From Rhodomicrobium sp. R_RK_3 (lineage in GTDB: Bacteria > Pseudomonadota > Alphaproteobacteria > Rhizobiales > Rhodomicrobiaceae): a stretch of 62,322 nucleotides of DNA. The notes beneath the pieces were generated by a model. It did no database searches and had not been told where the DNA came from. It was given only the letters and a program-made list of their open reading frames with translations. The stretch covers positions 1-62,322 of the forward strand of contig NZ_MWLK01000009.1 in assembly GCF_002198715.1 (NCBI RefSeq), given 5' to 3'. Each line of letters begins with the position of its first letter. Within the stretch, counting starts at the first letter, position 1. The translations under genes and the position numbers were made by a program. This document shows, one piece after another, positions 1-11,317 of this stretch.

Positions 1-1
1 C

Positions 2-172
2 ACCGCCCCCGCCGCCGCCACCGCCGCCGCCCGTGCCGCGCGAAGCGTTCGAGCCGCCTTCGCCTTTGGAGCTGCGCTGCGCGACGGCGTCATCGAAGAC
101 GCCGCCAAGCATGGCGAACAGGCCGAGCACGGCGAGAAGCCCGGCAATGCGGGTGGAATAAAACCGTATCAT
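2..172 (-). CDS. Secreted polyglycine protein, N-terminal fragment
   Basis: The gene reads leftwards out of the window, so only about 57 residues are visible. It starts at an ATG and opens with a signal-peptide-like segment: a short basic N-terminus, a hydrophobic stretch (residues 10-26) and an AVAQ cleavage-like site near residues 33-36. A Ser/Gly linker follows, then an uninterrupted run of at least 11 glycines that continues to the window edge. It lies 64 bases downstream of the anti-sigma gene on the same strand, so it is probably the last known gene of the sigma/anti-sigma operon and possibly its regulated target. Glycine-rich exported proteases (subtilisin, S8 family) occur in such settings as far as I recall, but no catalytic domain is visible here, so the function is unknown. 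Confidence 0.6.
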   Translation of the reverse strand, partial: MIRFYSTRIAGLLAVLGLFAMLGGVFDDAVAQRSSKGEGGSNASRGTGGGGGGGGGG

Positions 173-236
173 GGCGCACTCCCCAAAATGCTTGATGCCA
201 AAGCGATGCGGGCACGGCCTGCTCAGGCCGTCCAGC

Positions 237-890
237 CTATCCCGACGGAGCCAGGAACGTCACCAAATCTGTTTTGGCGCGCAGCCGCGCCATGACCGCC
301 TCGCGCTCTTCCGGCGACAGCGCGCGCGTGGCGATGCGCAGCTTGTAGACGCCGCCGGGCTTGGGCCCATCGACGATGGCGCCGCCGACCGATTGCAGCA
401 GCGCCGCGATGTCGGCCGCGCCGGCATTGTCGGCGAAGCGGATCAGCAGGTAGGTGCCCGCGGGGGCCGCTTGCTCATCGCCGCCCGCGACGCGGTAATC
501 GCCGTCCTGGGAGACCAGCGCGGCCAGTTGCAGCACGATGACCAGCGCCGCGGCCACTGCCGCCAGCGCCAGCCCCGGCGACACCCCGTCCGGCAGCCAG
601 CGTTGCAGCCAAGCCATCAGCCGGGGGCTTTGCTGCGCGCCGCCCGGCTCGGCGGCGATCTGCGCCGCCAGCTTGTCGCGCGCGCCGGTGCCCGGCATTC
701 CGAGCGCCTCATTGGCGGCGACGGCGTGCTCCATCTCCTCGCGGATGAGCACGAGATAGGTCCGCATCTCCGGATGCGCCTCGAGATAGGCATCGACCCG
801 GCGCATCTCGTCCGCGCTCAGCGTGCCCTTTTCGTACCAGGGCAGCATCAGCTCGATCTCGTCCCGTTCGCGGCTGTCGTCGTCGCTCAT
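237..890 (-). CDS. Membrane-anchored anti-sigma factor
   Basis: This 217-residue protein is predicted to hold the ECF sigma factor encoded just upstream. Residues 1-65 are cytoplasmic and contain an LPWYEKGTL-type segment resembling the anti-sigma (zf-HC2-like) fold, but without zinc-ligand cysteines. One transmembrane helix lies at about 106-126. The extracytoplasmic part (about 140-217) has an LLIRFADN start and a predicted alpha/beta pattern that resembles inhibitor/propeptide I9-type domains; that resemblance is an inference. The start is set at the second ATG because it overlaps the sigma stop codon as ATGA and has GGGG at good spacing; an in-frame ATG six bases upstream is the alternative. 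Release of the sigma factor by proteolysis of this protein would be the usual mechanism. Confidence 0.75.
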   Translation of the reverse strand: MSDDDSRERDEIELMLPWYEKGTLSADEMRRVDAYLEAHPEMRTYLVLIREEMEHAVAANEALGMPGTGARDKLAAQIAAEPGGAQQSPRLMAWLQRWLPDGVSPGLALAAVAAALVIVLQLAALVSQDGDYRVAGGDEQAAPAGTYLLIRFADNAGAADIAALLQSVGGAIVDGPKPGGVYKLRIATRALSPEEREAVMARLRAKTDLVTFLAPSG

Positions 891-1447
891 GGCCATCCCC
901 GGTCGAGCCCGGCCTCCCGCATCAACTCCGCCAGCTTCTTGCGGGCATAGAACATCCGCGTCTTCACCGTGTTCTCCGGGATCGCCAGCAAGGCGGCGAC
1001 TTCCGCGACGGACTTATCGTGGTAATAGACGAGGTCGATCACCGCCTTGTGGTCGACCGTCAGCCGGTCCATGCAGCGGCGCATCACATCCGCCTTGCCG
1101 CGCTTCTGCAGCGCGATCTCGGCATTGTCGTCCTGGTCGGCGATCTCGGCGGCGGCGTCCTCGTCGAGCTGGGATTCGCCGCGCTTCCTCATCGAGCTGA
1201 TGGCGCGGTTATGGCCGATCGAAAACAGCCAGGTCGACACGGCCGAGCGCCCTTCATAGCTGCCCGCCTTGCGCCAGGTCTCCAGAAATGTCTCGTTCAT
1301 CAGCTCTTCCGCCACCGCCTCGTTCCGCGTCAGCCTCACCAGATAGCGGTAGAGGCGGACATGATGGCGCGCATAAAGCGTGGTCATGGCGGTCTGATCG
1401 CGGGCCGCGATGCGCCGGATCAGATCCTGGTCGCCCTCGGCCTTCAT
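887..1447 (-). CDS. ECF-family RNA polymerase sigma factor
   Basis: This 186-residue protein has the two-domain layout of extracytoplasmic-function sigma factors. Region 2 is at about 22-88, with conserved ETFLETWR and STWLFSIGHNRAI-type segments. Region 4 is at about 125-178, with an AEVAALLAIPENTVKTRMF helix-turn-helix. There is no sigma-70 region 1 or 3. The stop overlaps the downstream anti-sigma start as ATGA, so the pair is translationally coupled. A weak candidate promoter (TTGAACC, then CGAC about 17 bases on) lies about 60 bases upstream of the start and might be autoregulatory. It is not EcfG itself: no NepR or PhyR gene is next to it. Target genes cannot be named from this window. 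Confidence 0.9.
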   Translation of the reverse strand: MKAEGDQDLIRRIAARDQTAMTTLYARHHVRLYRYLVRLTRNEAVAEELMNETFLETWRKAGSYEGRSAVSTWLFSIGHNRAISSMRKRGESQLDEDAAAEIADQDDNAEIALQKRGKADVMRRCMDRLTVDHKAVIDLVYYHDKSVAEVAALLAIPENTVKTRMFYARKKLAELMREAGLDRGWP

Positions 1448-1909
1448 GATCGCGCCCGTCTGAGATATGCGCGGCTTCGTCTCATGAGTCGTCCCGGCAC
1501 TGAGGATGGTTCAAGCGGATAGGGGGCAGTCTAGCCTCGAGGCATTTTCTAGCATTTCGTCTTGAATGGGGAATGAAGCTTGCCACGCGTTCCGTCTTTC
1601 TTGGCACGGCATAGGCAGAAACCGAGTCGCTTCAACGCCACAGTTTTGGGAATTCGTGAGGCGGTTCAGGCGCGTGGCGGCTCGTGCGGATGTAACCATC
1701 AGTTGCATAAGTAGAACCACTGATGTCGATATCGGCTATTGACCGGCTGGCTGACAGATGAGTTCGGCTCACCCAGCGGTTGTGGATAGAAGGTTACTAG
1801 CCAATTCGGAGATCAGGCGCGCTCCGCCCACGTAATCTTCGGACTTGCCCGATCATCTCCGAGCTCATCTTAATAAAACGCCCGAGACCATAGCAGTGAG
1901 GCGTTGTGT
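1448..1909. other. Divergent intergenic region
   Basis: This 460-base gap separates the minus-strand sigma operon from the plus-strand gene at 1910. It must hold both promoters. It is visibly less GC-rich than its surroundings around 1700-1890. A short minus-strand ORF at 1511-1720 has no recognisable protein features or good ribosome site and is not called. I see no RNA gene or clear terminator. Confidence 0.5.
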
Positions 1910-3541
1910 ATGAGTACGCCGACAAATCAATTGCCGCCGCCCTCCCCAGTCTACAGAACAGAACGGATCATCGCCTCGCTGACGATGGCGTGGGTCATAA
2001 TATTGACCACCTACATGATCTTTCAGGATCACGCCCTCTCATACACCAGCCTCTATTTCCTGAAAATCATCCTGTCGATGTCCGGCGCGGTGATGCTCGC
2101 GACCCTGCCCGGCTTCATCGACATAAACTATAGTCTTGGCGGATTCTCGGTGCGCGCGGCGGGCGGCGCGGCAGCTTTCGTGTTCATCTTCACACAATCG
2201 CCCAACCTGCCGGTGCTGAAGCTCGACCCGGCGCAGGCCCGCCCCGCCGCGCAGCGGGAGCGCCCCGCCAAAGACCCTGACAAGATGTCGGCGCTGACGG
2301 ATGAGCTGCCGATGATGGTCGCGTTTTCGATCGATCCGATGAGCATTCTGCCCGACGAGGCCAATCCCGATGCGCGGCGCGCCGAGGCGCCGGCCGAGCT
2401 GGAGCGCCCGACCCCCGGCGGTTCGGGCGGCGCAGGGATCGGGCTCGGCGCGGCGGTGATGGCCGATGCGGGCGCGGTGATGGAGAAAGCCGCCGTAATC
2501 CTGCGCGCCGCCGTCCGCCGCTTGCGCGCGGCTCTCGACGCAGCGGCGAGCGCGCTCCGGGGCGGACTGGGCAAGTTCGCGGCAACCGCGAAAGGACTGC
2601 TCGGCCTGGAGCCGGGCGGACCGGGACTGGGCCAGACGATCGCACTCGTCACCGAGAGCGTCTCGGCGCGGCTCGATCAACTCACCGCCGCATTGCTCGG
2701 TCCGGAGGCCGCGCCGCTTTCGTCCCTGCTGGGAGGCGCGGGCGACATCGGTGGATCGCTGGCCGGCCGGCTCGGAGATGCGGCCGGCGGCATCGTCGCC
2801 GCGACCGATGGCACCGTGCAATCGCTCGCCGCCGGCGTGCAGGATACCGCGCATGATCTGCTCGATGGCACGCAGGCACTCGCGGGCAAGGTCACCGGGC
2901 TGCTGGACAATACGACAGGCGGACTGACCTCAGGTCTTGCTCGTCCGGTCAACGCGCTGGTCGGAGGACTGAACGAGACCGCCGGGGGCCTTGTCGACGG
3001 CATCGTTCCCGTGGCGACCGGGACGACGAGCCGGCTGCTAGCGGGCGTCGGCAAGGGGCTCGACACCATCACCGACCAGCTCAATCTGGTTTCGCCATCG
3101 CTCGTGCCGGGTCTCGATCGGGAACGCGCAGCGACGCCGCTGCCGGTCGTCGGCAAGCTCGACTTGCTCGGCAATCTCAGCGGCGAGCACGGCCTGCTGA
3201 ACGGCGTGGCGGACGGCCCGCTGCTGGGGAACCGCTTCGCCGATCCGCTCGGCGGCGAGAGGCTGAATGCGGGGCGAGGCTGCATCTCCGGCTGCGGACA
3301 AGGCGGGCTGTTGCCGGCGGTCGGCGGCGGCTTGCGCGACACGGTCGGAGGGCTCGGCCTGCGCCAAGGGCAAGGCCAGGGAGGGCTTCTCGGCGGCCTC
3401 GCCGGAAATGGTCCGGCGGCTGGCCGCGCCAGCGCCGGCGAGGGACCGGCACCCGCGCGGGGCGGCCTCATCTCGTCGACGGTCGGCAAGACCGGTTCCC
3501 TCGTCAAGGGCGTGACGGGGTCGCTCGGGCGGCGGCGCTAA
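1910..3541 (+). CDS. Membrane protein with long Gly/Leu repetitive tail
   Basis: I do not recognise this 543-residue protein as a named family. Residues 22-105 carry about three hydrophobic segments separated by an LPGFIDINYSLGG-type loop and an RAAGG turn. From memory, similar two- or three-helix modules occur at the N-terminus of various proteobacterial multidomain proteins. Residues 105-180 are Pro/Ala-rich. The remainder (about 200-543) is low complexity, with recurring GGL, LLGG and GLVDG-like units and almost no predicted globular domain. The start is the ATG at 1910 with GTGAGG upstream; a TTG six bases earlier is possible. A cysteine-rich secreted gene follows 27 bases downstream, so the two may be co-transcribed. 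Opposite-strand ORFs over this region are GC-driven shadows. Confidence 0.65.
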   Translation: MSTPTNQLPPPSPVYRTERIIASLTMAWVIILTTYMIFQDHALSYTSLYFLKIILSMSGAVMLATLPGFIDINYSLGGFSVRAAGGAAAFVFIFTQSPNLPVLKLDPAQARPAAQRERPAKDPDKMSALTDELPMMVAFSIDPMSILPDEANPDARRAEAPAELERPTPGGSGGAGIGLGAAVMADAGAVMEKAAVILRAAVRRLRAALDAAASALRGGLGKFAATAKGLLGLEPGGPGLGQTIALVTESVSARLDQLTAALLGPEAAPLSSLLGGAGDIGGSLAGRLGDAAGGIVAATDGTVQSLAAGVQDTAHDLLDGTQALAGKVTGLLDNTTGGLTSGLARPVNALVGGLNETAGGLVDGIVPVATGTTSRLLAGVGKGLDTITDQLNLVSPSLVPGLDRERAATPLPVVGKLDLLGNLSGEHGLLNGVADGPLLGNRFADPLGGERLNAGRGCISGCGQGGLLPAVGGGLRDTVGGLGLRQGQGQGGLLGGLAGNGPAAGRASAGEGPAPARGGLISSTVGKTGSLVKGVTGSLGRRR

Positions 3542-3568
3542 TTATTTTAAGCAAGCAGGTGATTCGAA

Positions 3569-3886
3569 ATGTTGGAAAATCTAACTCAGACTCTCTTGGT
3601 TACGTCATTGCTCATGTCAGCGGTCGCCGTCGCGCAGGCCGCGCCGCGCGGCGCGATCTGCGTCATGAGCCCGGCGGCGGCGCAGAGCCAGTGCGCCGGG
3701 TCATCGGCGCTGCTCCCGGTCCGCGACACGCAAAGCGCCGGGCGCGGCGGCGGCAATAGCTGCTGGAGCGCATGTTTCAACAATTACAACGAATGCGTGG
3801 ACCTGCGCCCGAAACCGCAATGCGTCGCGACCATGAAGCTTTGCCTCGAAACCTGCGACCGCCTCGCCAACCGCTCGGGGAATTGA
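3569..3886 (+). CDS. Small secreted cysteine-rich protein
   Basis: This 105-residue protein has a clear signal peptide (about residues 1-25, ending AVAQA-A) and eight cysteines in the mature part. The last six form a nearly symmetric pattern, C-x3-C-x6-C-x8-C-x6-C-x3-C (about residues 66-96), predicted as two helices joined by a short turn, like a disulphide-stapled alpha-hairpin. A good ribosome site (AGGTGA) precedes the ATG. It follows the repetitive membrane protein gene closely. Its stop lies only three bases from the stop of the convergent metH gene. The likely location is the periplasm or outside the cell; the function is unknown. Confidence 0.75.
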   Translation: MLENLTQTLLVTSLLMSAVAVAQAAPRGAICVMSPAAAQSQCAGSSALLPVRDTQSAGRGGGNSCWSACFNNYNECVDLRPKPQCVATMKLCLETCDRLANRSGN

Positions 3887-3889
3887 CGC

Positions 3890-6582
<2,693 letters not shown>

Positions 6583-6586
<4 letters not shown>

Positions 6587-8454
6587 GCCGGTCTTTGCTT
6601 TCGATCTTCCTGTAGCGGCGGCTCTTTGGCCGCCAAGGCTAATTTGGCTGTCGGCCCGGCTTTCTTGACGACGAGCGGCTCCGTCTTCGCCGCGCGCTCT
6701 GCGGCGTCCTCCGCGAACAGTTCCGCCAGTTCCTGGGACTGCTTGCGCGCATAGAGCTGCACCTTTTCGGTGTCGGTATAATGCTTGTAATCGTCATAGA
6801 GCCGGCGTTCGTCGCTTTCCTTGAACGTCTCGATGATCCACTTGGCGCGTCCCTCTCCCGTCCCCAGCCCTTTGAGCAGGGTTTTGGTCAGCTCGAGTGA
6901 CGACAGAAAGGTCTCGCGCTCGATCTCCTCGATGCCCAGATCCGTCAGCCGGTGCACGTGCTGGCGATTGCGGGCCCGCGCGTAGATCGGCACATGCGGA
7001 AAATGCGTGCGCACCACCTGCGCCGTGCGGATCGAGGTCTCGACATCGTCGATGGCGAGAACGAAGGCCCGCGCGTCCTGCGTCCGCGCCGCTTCCAGAA
7101 TGCCAAGCCGGCTTGCATCTCCGTAATAGATCTTGTTGCCGAATTGATTAACGAAATTGACCTGCTCGGCATTGATGTCAAGCGCTGTGAACGGAATCTG
7201 GGTCGCGCGCAGGACGCGGGCGACAATCTGACCGAAACGGCCGAAGCCGGCGACCACGACATGGCCCTGCGCCTTGGGCGGCGTGTCGAATTGCGGCTCG
7301 GCCCTTTCGAAGCGCTTGCTGACGAAATCGTCGATGATGAGGAGAAGCGGCGTCATGGCCATGGATATGGTGATGGCGACCGCGATTCCGTCCGCCAGCT
7401 TGTGGTCGATCACCGATCCGGCCGCCGCGGCCAGCAGCACGAAGCCGAATTCGCCGCCCGGCGACAAAACGATCGCCAGCCGCCGCGCCGAGCGCAGGTT
7501 CAGCCCCTGCCACAGCCCGACGAAATAGACGATCAGCGCCTTGATCAGCGTGATGGTGGCGACGGCCGAGAAAATCACGTTCGGCCCGGTCAGCAGCAGG
7601 TCGATATTCAGCGACATGCCGATGGTGATGAAGAACAGGCCGAGCAGCAGCCCCTGGAACGGCGCGATGTCGGCCTCGATCTGGTGGCGGTATTCGCTGT
7701 CGGCGAGCAGCACGCCGGCCAGGAACGCGCCGAGCGTGGCGGAGAGGCCGATATAGTCCATCAGATAGACGACGCCGATGATGGTCAGCAGCGCGCCCGC
7801 CGTCATCGCCTCGCGGGCGCCGGTCGAGGCGATCAGCCGGTAGATCGGGTTCAGCACATAGCGGCCGGCCAGGATGATCGCCGCGAACACGACGATGCCT
7901 TGCAGCAGGCTGGAGACCGACACGCCCGAGCCGTTCTCGGTCAGCGCCAGGAAAGGCACGATCGCGATCATCGGGATGGCGGCGATGTCCTGGAACAAGA
8001 GGATGGAGAACGCCATGCGGCCGTGCCGCGTGGTCAGCTCGCCCTTTTCCTCCAGCGTCTGCAATGCGAGCGGCGTGGCGGAGAGCGACAGGGCAAGGCC
8101 GATCAGCAGCGACGGGCCGAGATCGAGGCCGCCGGTATAGGCAACGATCATGAAGACGATGCTGGTGACGCCGACCTGGGCGCCGCCCGCGCCGAACACC
8201 GTGTTGCGCATCGCCCAGAGGCGGCGGGGGCGCAGCTCGAGGCCGATCAGGAACAGGAACATGGCGACGCCGAGCTCGGCCGTATGGCGCAGGTCGTTCG
8301 GGTCGCCGAGCGAGGCGCTGAGGCCGGTCTGGGCGATGATGATGCCGGCGAGCAGATAGCCCAGGATGGATCCGAAGCCGCACATCCGGCCCAGCGGCGC
8401 GGCGACCGCCGCCGCGACGAGGAAAACAAGGAGCTGCAACAAGGAGCCGGTCAT
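6583..8454 (-). CDS. CPA2-family cation:proton antiporter (KefB/KefC-like)
   Basis: This 623-residue inner-membrane protein has about 12 transmembrane segments over residues 5-380, typical of the monovalent cation:proton antiporter-2 family. A cytoplasmic RCK/TrkA-N nucleotide-binding domain follows (about 395-510), starting with the Rossmann motif GFGRFG. The C-terminal tail of about 100 residues is charged. It probably moves K+ or Na+ against protons. KefC-type glutathione gating is possible but not demonstrable here, and no KefF/KefG partner is adjacent. The last codons overlap the start of metH, so transport and methionine synthesis share a transcript, which is an unusual pairing. Confidence 0.88.
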
Positions 8455-8651
8455 TGGCTGCTTCCCAATTGAAAGATCATTGCCCGGCGGCGGGAAATGC
8501 GTGGAAGGGACGCGGGTCTCAAGGGGAGAGAGGCGGTGCGTAAAGAAATTTTTACACCAGATGGCGCGCCACGTGAAGCTTTCTTGCGGTGCGCCATTTT
8601 ATCGTCTTATGAATTTGCCATAAGGCTCACAGGAATTTTGCCAAGGTTTCC

Positions 8652-9212
8652 ATGGTGCTGCACATGACGCTTCCGCTCGCCCGACCCGCAGGCCGGATCG
8701 GGGCGACGCTCTGCCTACTGATTATTTCGGTTTCTGCATTGTCGGCGGAAGGCGTCTGCGTGCGCTGCACCGGCCCCGACCAGACCTATCGCTGCGATGC
8801 GACCGCCGACCATCCCATCGCCAATCGCGAGCTCGGATTGTTCTGCGCCGCCAAGATCGCCAGCGAGCGCGGGCATGACATCTGCGCGACGCAGCGCAAC
8901 GCCACCGATTGCGACGGCGTCGCCGTCACCTATACGTATGAGGAAGCACCCGGCATCGGCTTGGCGACGCTGCCGGCCGACGAGCCGACCGGCACGACGA
9001 AACGCGACGAGCCCGCCACGCTCGGCGAGTTCACCAAGGACGCGGTCAGCGCCTCGGCCAAATCGGTGAAACAGACCGGGGAAAATATCGGCGATGCGGC
9101 GAGCAAAGCCGGCAAGGCCACAACCGACGCGATAAAGGGCGCGGGTAGCGCCATCGGAAATGCAACCAAGAAGACATGGAATTGTCTTGGGTCTGCCTTA
9201 AACGACTGCTAA
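8652..9212 (+). CDS. Secreted protein with Cys-rich head and amphipathic repeat tail
   Basis: This 186-residue protein is of unknown family. A signal peptide covers about residues 1-31 (cleavage near LSA-E). Residues 33-95 hold six cysteines, including a CVRC pair. The C-terminal half (about 125-180) is an Ala/Lys/Thr-rich run of helix-forming repeats such as KDAVSASAKSV and GDAASKAG, similar in style to LEA or apolipoprotein-like amphipathic helices, and it closes with two more cysteines. The gene for a patatin-like lipoprotein begins 63 bases downstream on the same strand, so the two may form an envelope operon. An alternative start at the ATG in codon 5 is possible. Confidence 0.7.
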   Translation: MVLHMTLPLARPAGRIGATLCLLIISVSALSAEGVCVRCTGPDQTYRCDATADHPIANRELGLFCAAKIASERGHDICATQRNATDCDGVAVTYTYEEAPGIGLATLPADEPTGTTKRDEPATLGEFTKDAVSASAKSVKQTGENIGDAASKAGKATTDAIKGAGSAIGNATKKTWNCLGSALNDC

Positions 9213-9275
9213 GCGCTATAAGTGAGCTGGGACACTGCCCGGATCGATTCTCTGAACCGATGAAGGAAAAAAGCG

Positions 9276-10745
9276 ATGCCAGCTAGGGGAACCTTGGCTG
9301 TCGACGGCGAGGATTCGTTGGCTCCGCGAACGCGATTCTCGAAACGCCTCGTGCCGGTGGCGCTGCTGATGGCTGCCTCGGTCATGCTTGGCGGTTGCGC
9401 GAGCGCGATCCGTAACGGGCCGATCAACATCGCCATGGCGGCGGACGCTCCCGACGAGACCGGGGCGGCGCCGGATGCGCCGTTCGGCAATTTCGAGGAC
9501 ACTGTCGTCGGCCTCAGCTTTTCCGGCGGCGGCAGCCGCGCGGCGGCCTTCGCCTATGGCGTGCTGCGCGAAATGGGCCGCACCCAGATCTCCAGCGCCG
9601 GACGCCGCTCGCCGCTGATCGATCAGGTCGATCTGGTCTCCAGCGTCTCCGGCGGCTCGGTGACGGCCGCCTATTTCGCCCTCAAGGGCAACGCGATCCT
9701 GGGCGATTTCGAGAACAAGTTCCTGCACCAGGATGTCGAGGCTTCCCTGCGCACCTCCGTCTCGCTCGCCAATATCATCCGGCTGTCGGATGGCGGCGTG
9801 AACGATTCGACCGGGCTGCAGAGCTGGCTGGACGAGAACCTATTCCGCAACGCCACCTATAAGGACGTGTTCAAGCGCGGCCGGCCGGCCTTGTGGATCA
9901 ACGCCTCCGACATCTATAACCGCACGCCCTTCGTCTTCAATCAGACGACCTTCGCGTCGCTGTGCAGCGACATCTCCAACTTCCCGCTGTCCGAGGCGGT
10001 CGCGGCGTCGGCTGCGGTGCCGCTGGTCTTTGCCCCGGTGGTGATGACCAACTATGCCGACCGCTGCAAATACGAGACCCCCGGCTGGGCCCGCCGCGCC
10101 CTCGCCAACGCCAATTCGCCGGCGGTGCTGCGCGCCAATGCCGAGACCATCCAGCGCTACCGGGAAAACAAGGACTTCAAATTCGTCAAGCTGCTGGACG
10201 GCGGGCTCACCGACAATCTCGGCCTGACCGGCATCCTGATCGAGCGCCTCGGCGCCAGCGCGCCTTACGAGCCGATGAGCGAGCGGGAAGCGGTGAAGAT
10301 GCGCCGGCTGCTCTTCGTCGTCGTCGACGCGGGGCGTCCGCCCGGCGGCGACTGGGCGAAGAGCGTACAGACCTCGGCCGGCGATCTCATCCAGGCCGTC
10401 GCCGATACGGCGGTCGACGCCAATGTCCGCAACACCTACGACACCTTCGCCGCTCAGCTCCGCAATTGGAACAAGGAGCTGATCGAGTGGCGCTGCAAGC
10501 TGCCGCCCGATCGCGTGCAGGCGCTGCTCGGCGACGGTTCGGCTTGGAATTGCAAGGATCTCAGCTTCCACGTGGTCAAGGTGACCTTCGACCAGATGCC
10601 CGACCCGACGGTTCGCGCCAAGCTCGAGGCGATGCCGACGCGCTTCAAGCTCGAGAAGGAGAATGTCGACCTGCTGCTCGACTCGGCCGGCGCCATTCTG
10701 CGGCGCAACAGCTCGTTCCAGCGCTTCCTGGCGTCCAGCGATTAG
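9276..10745 (+). CDS. Patatin-like phospholipase lipoprotein
   Basis: This 489-residue protein is predicted to be a lipid acyl hydrolase anchored as a lipoprotein. The N-terminus is long, with a hydrophobic segment ending in a lipobox (LGGC, Cys41). The patatin domain follows: a glycine-rich oxyanion loop (SFSGGGSR, about 81-88), the nucleophile elbow SVSGG with probable catalytic Ser125, and the DGG motif supplying the catalytic Asp308. The usual Gly before the nucleophile pocket is Ser here. Substrates are presumably envelope phospholipids. The preceding secreted-protein gene may be co-transcribed, and the gene ends at a hairpin shared with the convergent Sel1 gene. Confidence 0.88.
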   Translation: MPARGTLAVDGEDSLAPRTRFSKRLVPVALLMAASVMLGGCASAIRNGPINIAMAADAPDETGAAPDAPFGNFEDTVVGLSFSGGGSRAAAFAYGVLREMGRTQISSAGRRSPLIDQVDLVSSVSGGSVTAAYFALKGNAILGDFENKFLHQDVEASLRTSVSLANIIRLSDGGVNDSTGLQSWLDENLFRNATYKDVFKRGRPALWINASDIYNRTPFVFNQTTFASLCSDISNFPLSEAVAASAAVPLVFAPVVMTNYADRCKYETPGWARRALANANSPAVLRANAETIQRYRENKDFKFVKLLDGGLTDNLGLTGILIERLGASAPYEPMSEREAVKMRRLLFVVVDAGRPPGGDWAKSVQTSAGDLIQAVADTAVDANVRNTYDTFAAQLRNWNKELIEWRCKLPPDRVQALLGDGSAWNCKDLSFHVVKVTFDQMPDPTVRAKLEAMPTRFKLEKENVDLLLDSAGAILRRNSSFQRFLASSD

Positions 10746-10750
10746 GCGGT

Positions 10751-10772
10751 GCCGGCGCTGTCAAGCGCCGGC
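10751..10772. terminator. Bidirectional hairpin between convergent genes
   Basis: GCCGGCGCT and AGCGCCGGC form a perfect 9-bp stem with a 4-base loop. It sits just after the patatin stop and overlaps the stop codon of the convergent Sel1 gene. No U-tract follows on either strand, so this is a terminator-like structure rather than a canonical intrinsic terminator. Confidence 0.4.
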
Positions 10773-11147
10773 GACCACGCGGCCGAAGGAACTTGCGCTG
10801 CGCATAGCCTGGGCGCGGCGGCGCACATAGATCGGGCGCACGATGTCGGCCTTCGCGTCGGCGGCGGCCTGGGCCGGCGCATCGCGCGTCCACAGCCAGG
10901 CGCGGGCCTGGCGCTGGGCTTCGGCGATCTGCTCCGAAGTCATCTCGCGGGCAAGCTCGGCGCGGGCGGACAGGGCAGCCTCATGCCCCATCATCGCGGC
11001 CAGATTGAACCATTGATGCGCGGCGACGAGATTTTGCTCGACCCCGCTTCCCGTCGAATAGTTGATGCCGAGCACGAACATGGCGTCCGCATCCTTCGGC
11101 TGCTCCGTATTGGGCGCTTGATTATTGTTATCGCAAGGCTGGGCCAT
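10761..11147 (-). CDS. Sel1-repeat protein, short
   Basis: This 128-residue protein contains one to two Sel1-like (TPR-related) repeats: DADAMFVLGINYSTG... (about 19-44) and the AAHQWFNLAAMMGHEAA unit (about 42-58), followed by a helical region rich in Ala and Arg. No signal peptide is visible, so it is probably cytoplasmic. Sel1 proteins act as scaffolds, and short single-gene versions are common in alphaproteobacteria; a partner cannot be named here. It converges on the patatin gene across a shared hairpin. Confidence 0.75.
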   Translation of the reverse strand: MAQPCDNNNQAPNTEQPKDADAMFVLGINYSTGSGVEQNLVAAHQWFNLAAMMGHEAALSARAELAREMTSEQIAEAQRQARAWLWTRDAPAQAAADAKADIVRPIYVRRRAQAMRSASSFGRVVAGA

Positions 11148-11317
11148 GAACTTATTCCCGGACGCTGAAACATGAGTTAGGGTTTATGGCGCGAAAGTCG
11201 CATTCCCCCTGGTTCAAGGTCAGCTTGTCACGGCATCGGAAAAGTTCTGTGAATCGCCGAGCGGGAATTCGACGGCGAAGTTAACGAACAAGTCTTTCCG
11301 GTTAACGGCCCTTATCT

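Noticed and set aside
1511-1720. Short minus-strand ORF upstream of the sigma gene
   Set aside because: No ribosome site, no recognisable features and located in the expected promoter region.
6952-8472. 506-codon plus-strand ORF opposite the antiporter
   Set aside because: The minus-strand frame has clear transmembrane and RCK motifs; this one is Arg/Asp/Gly-rich without domains.
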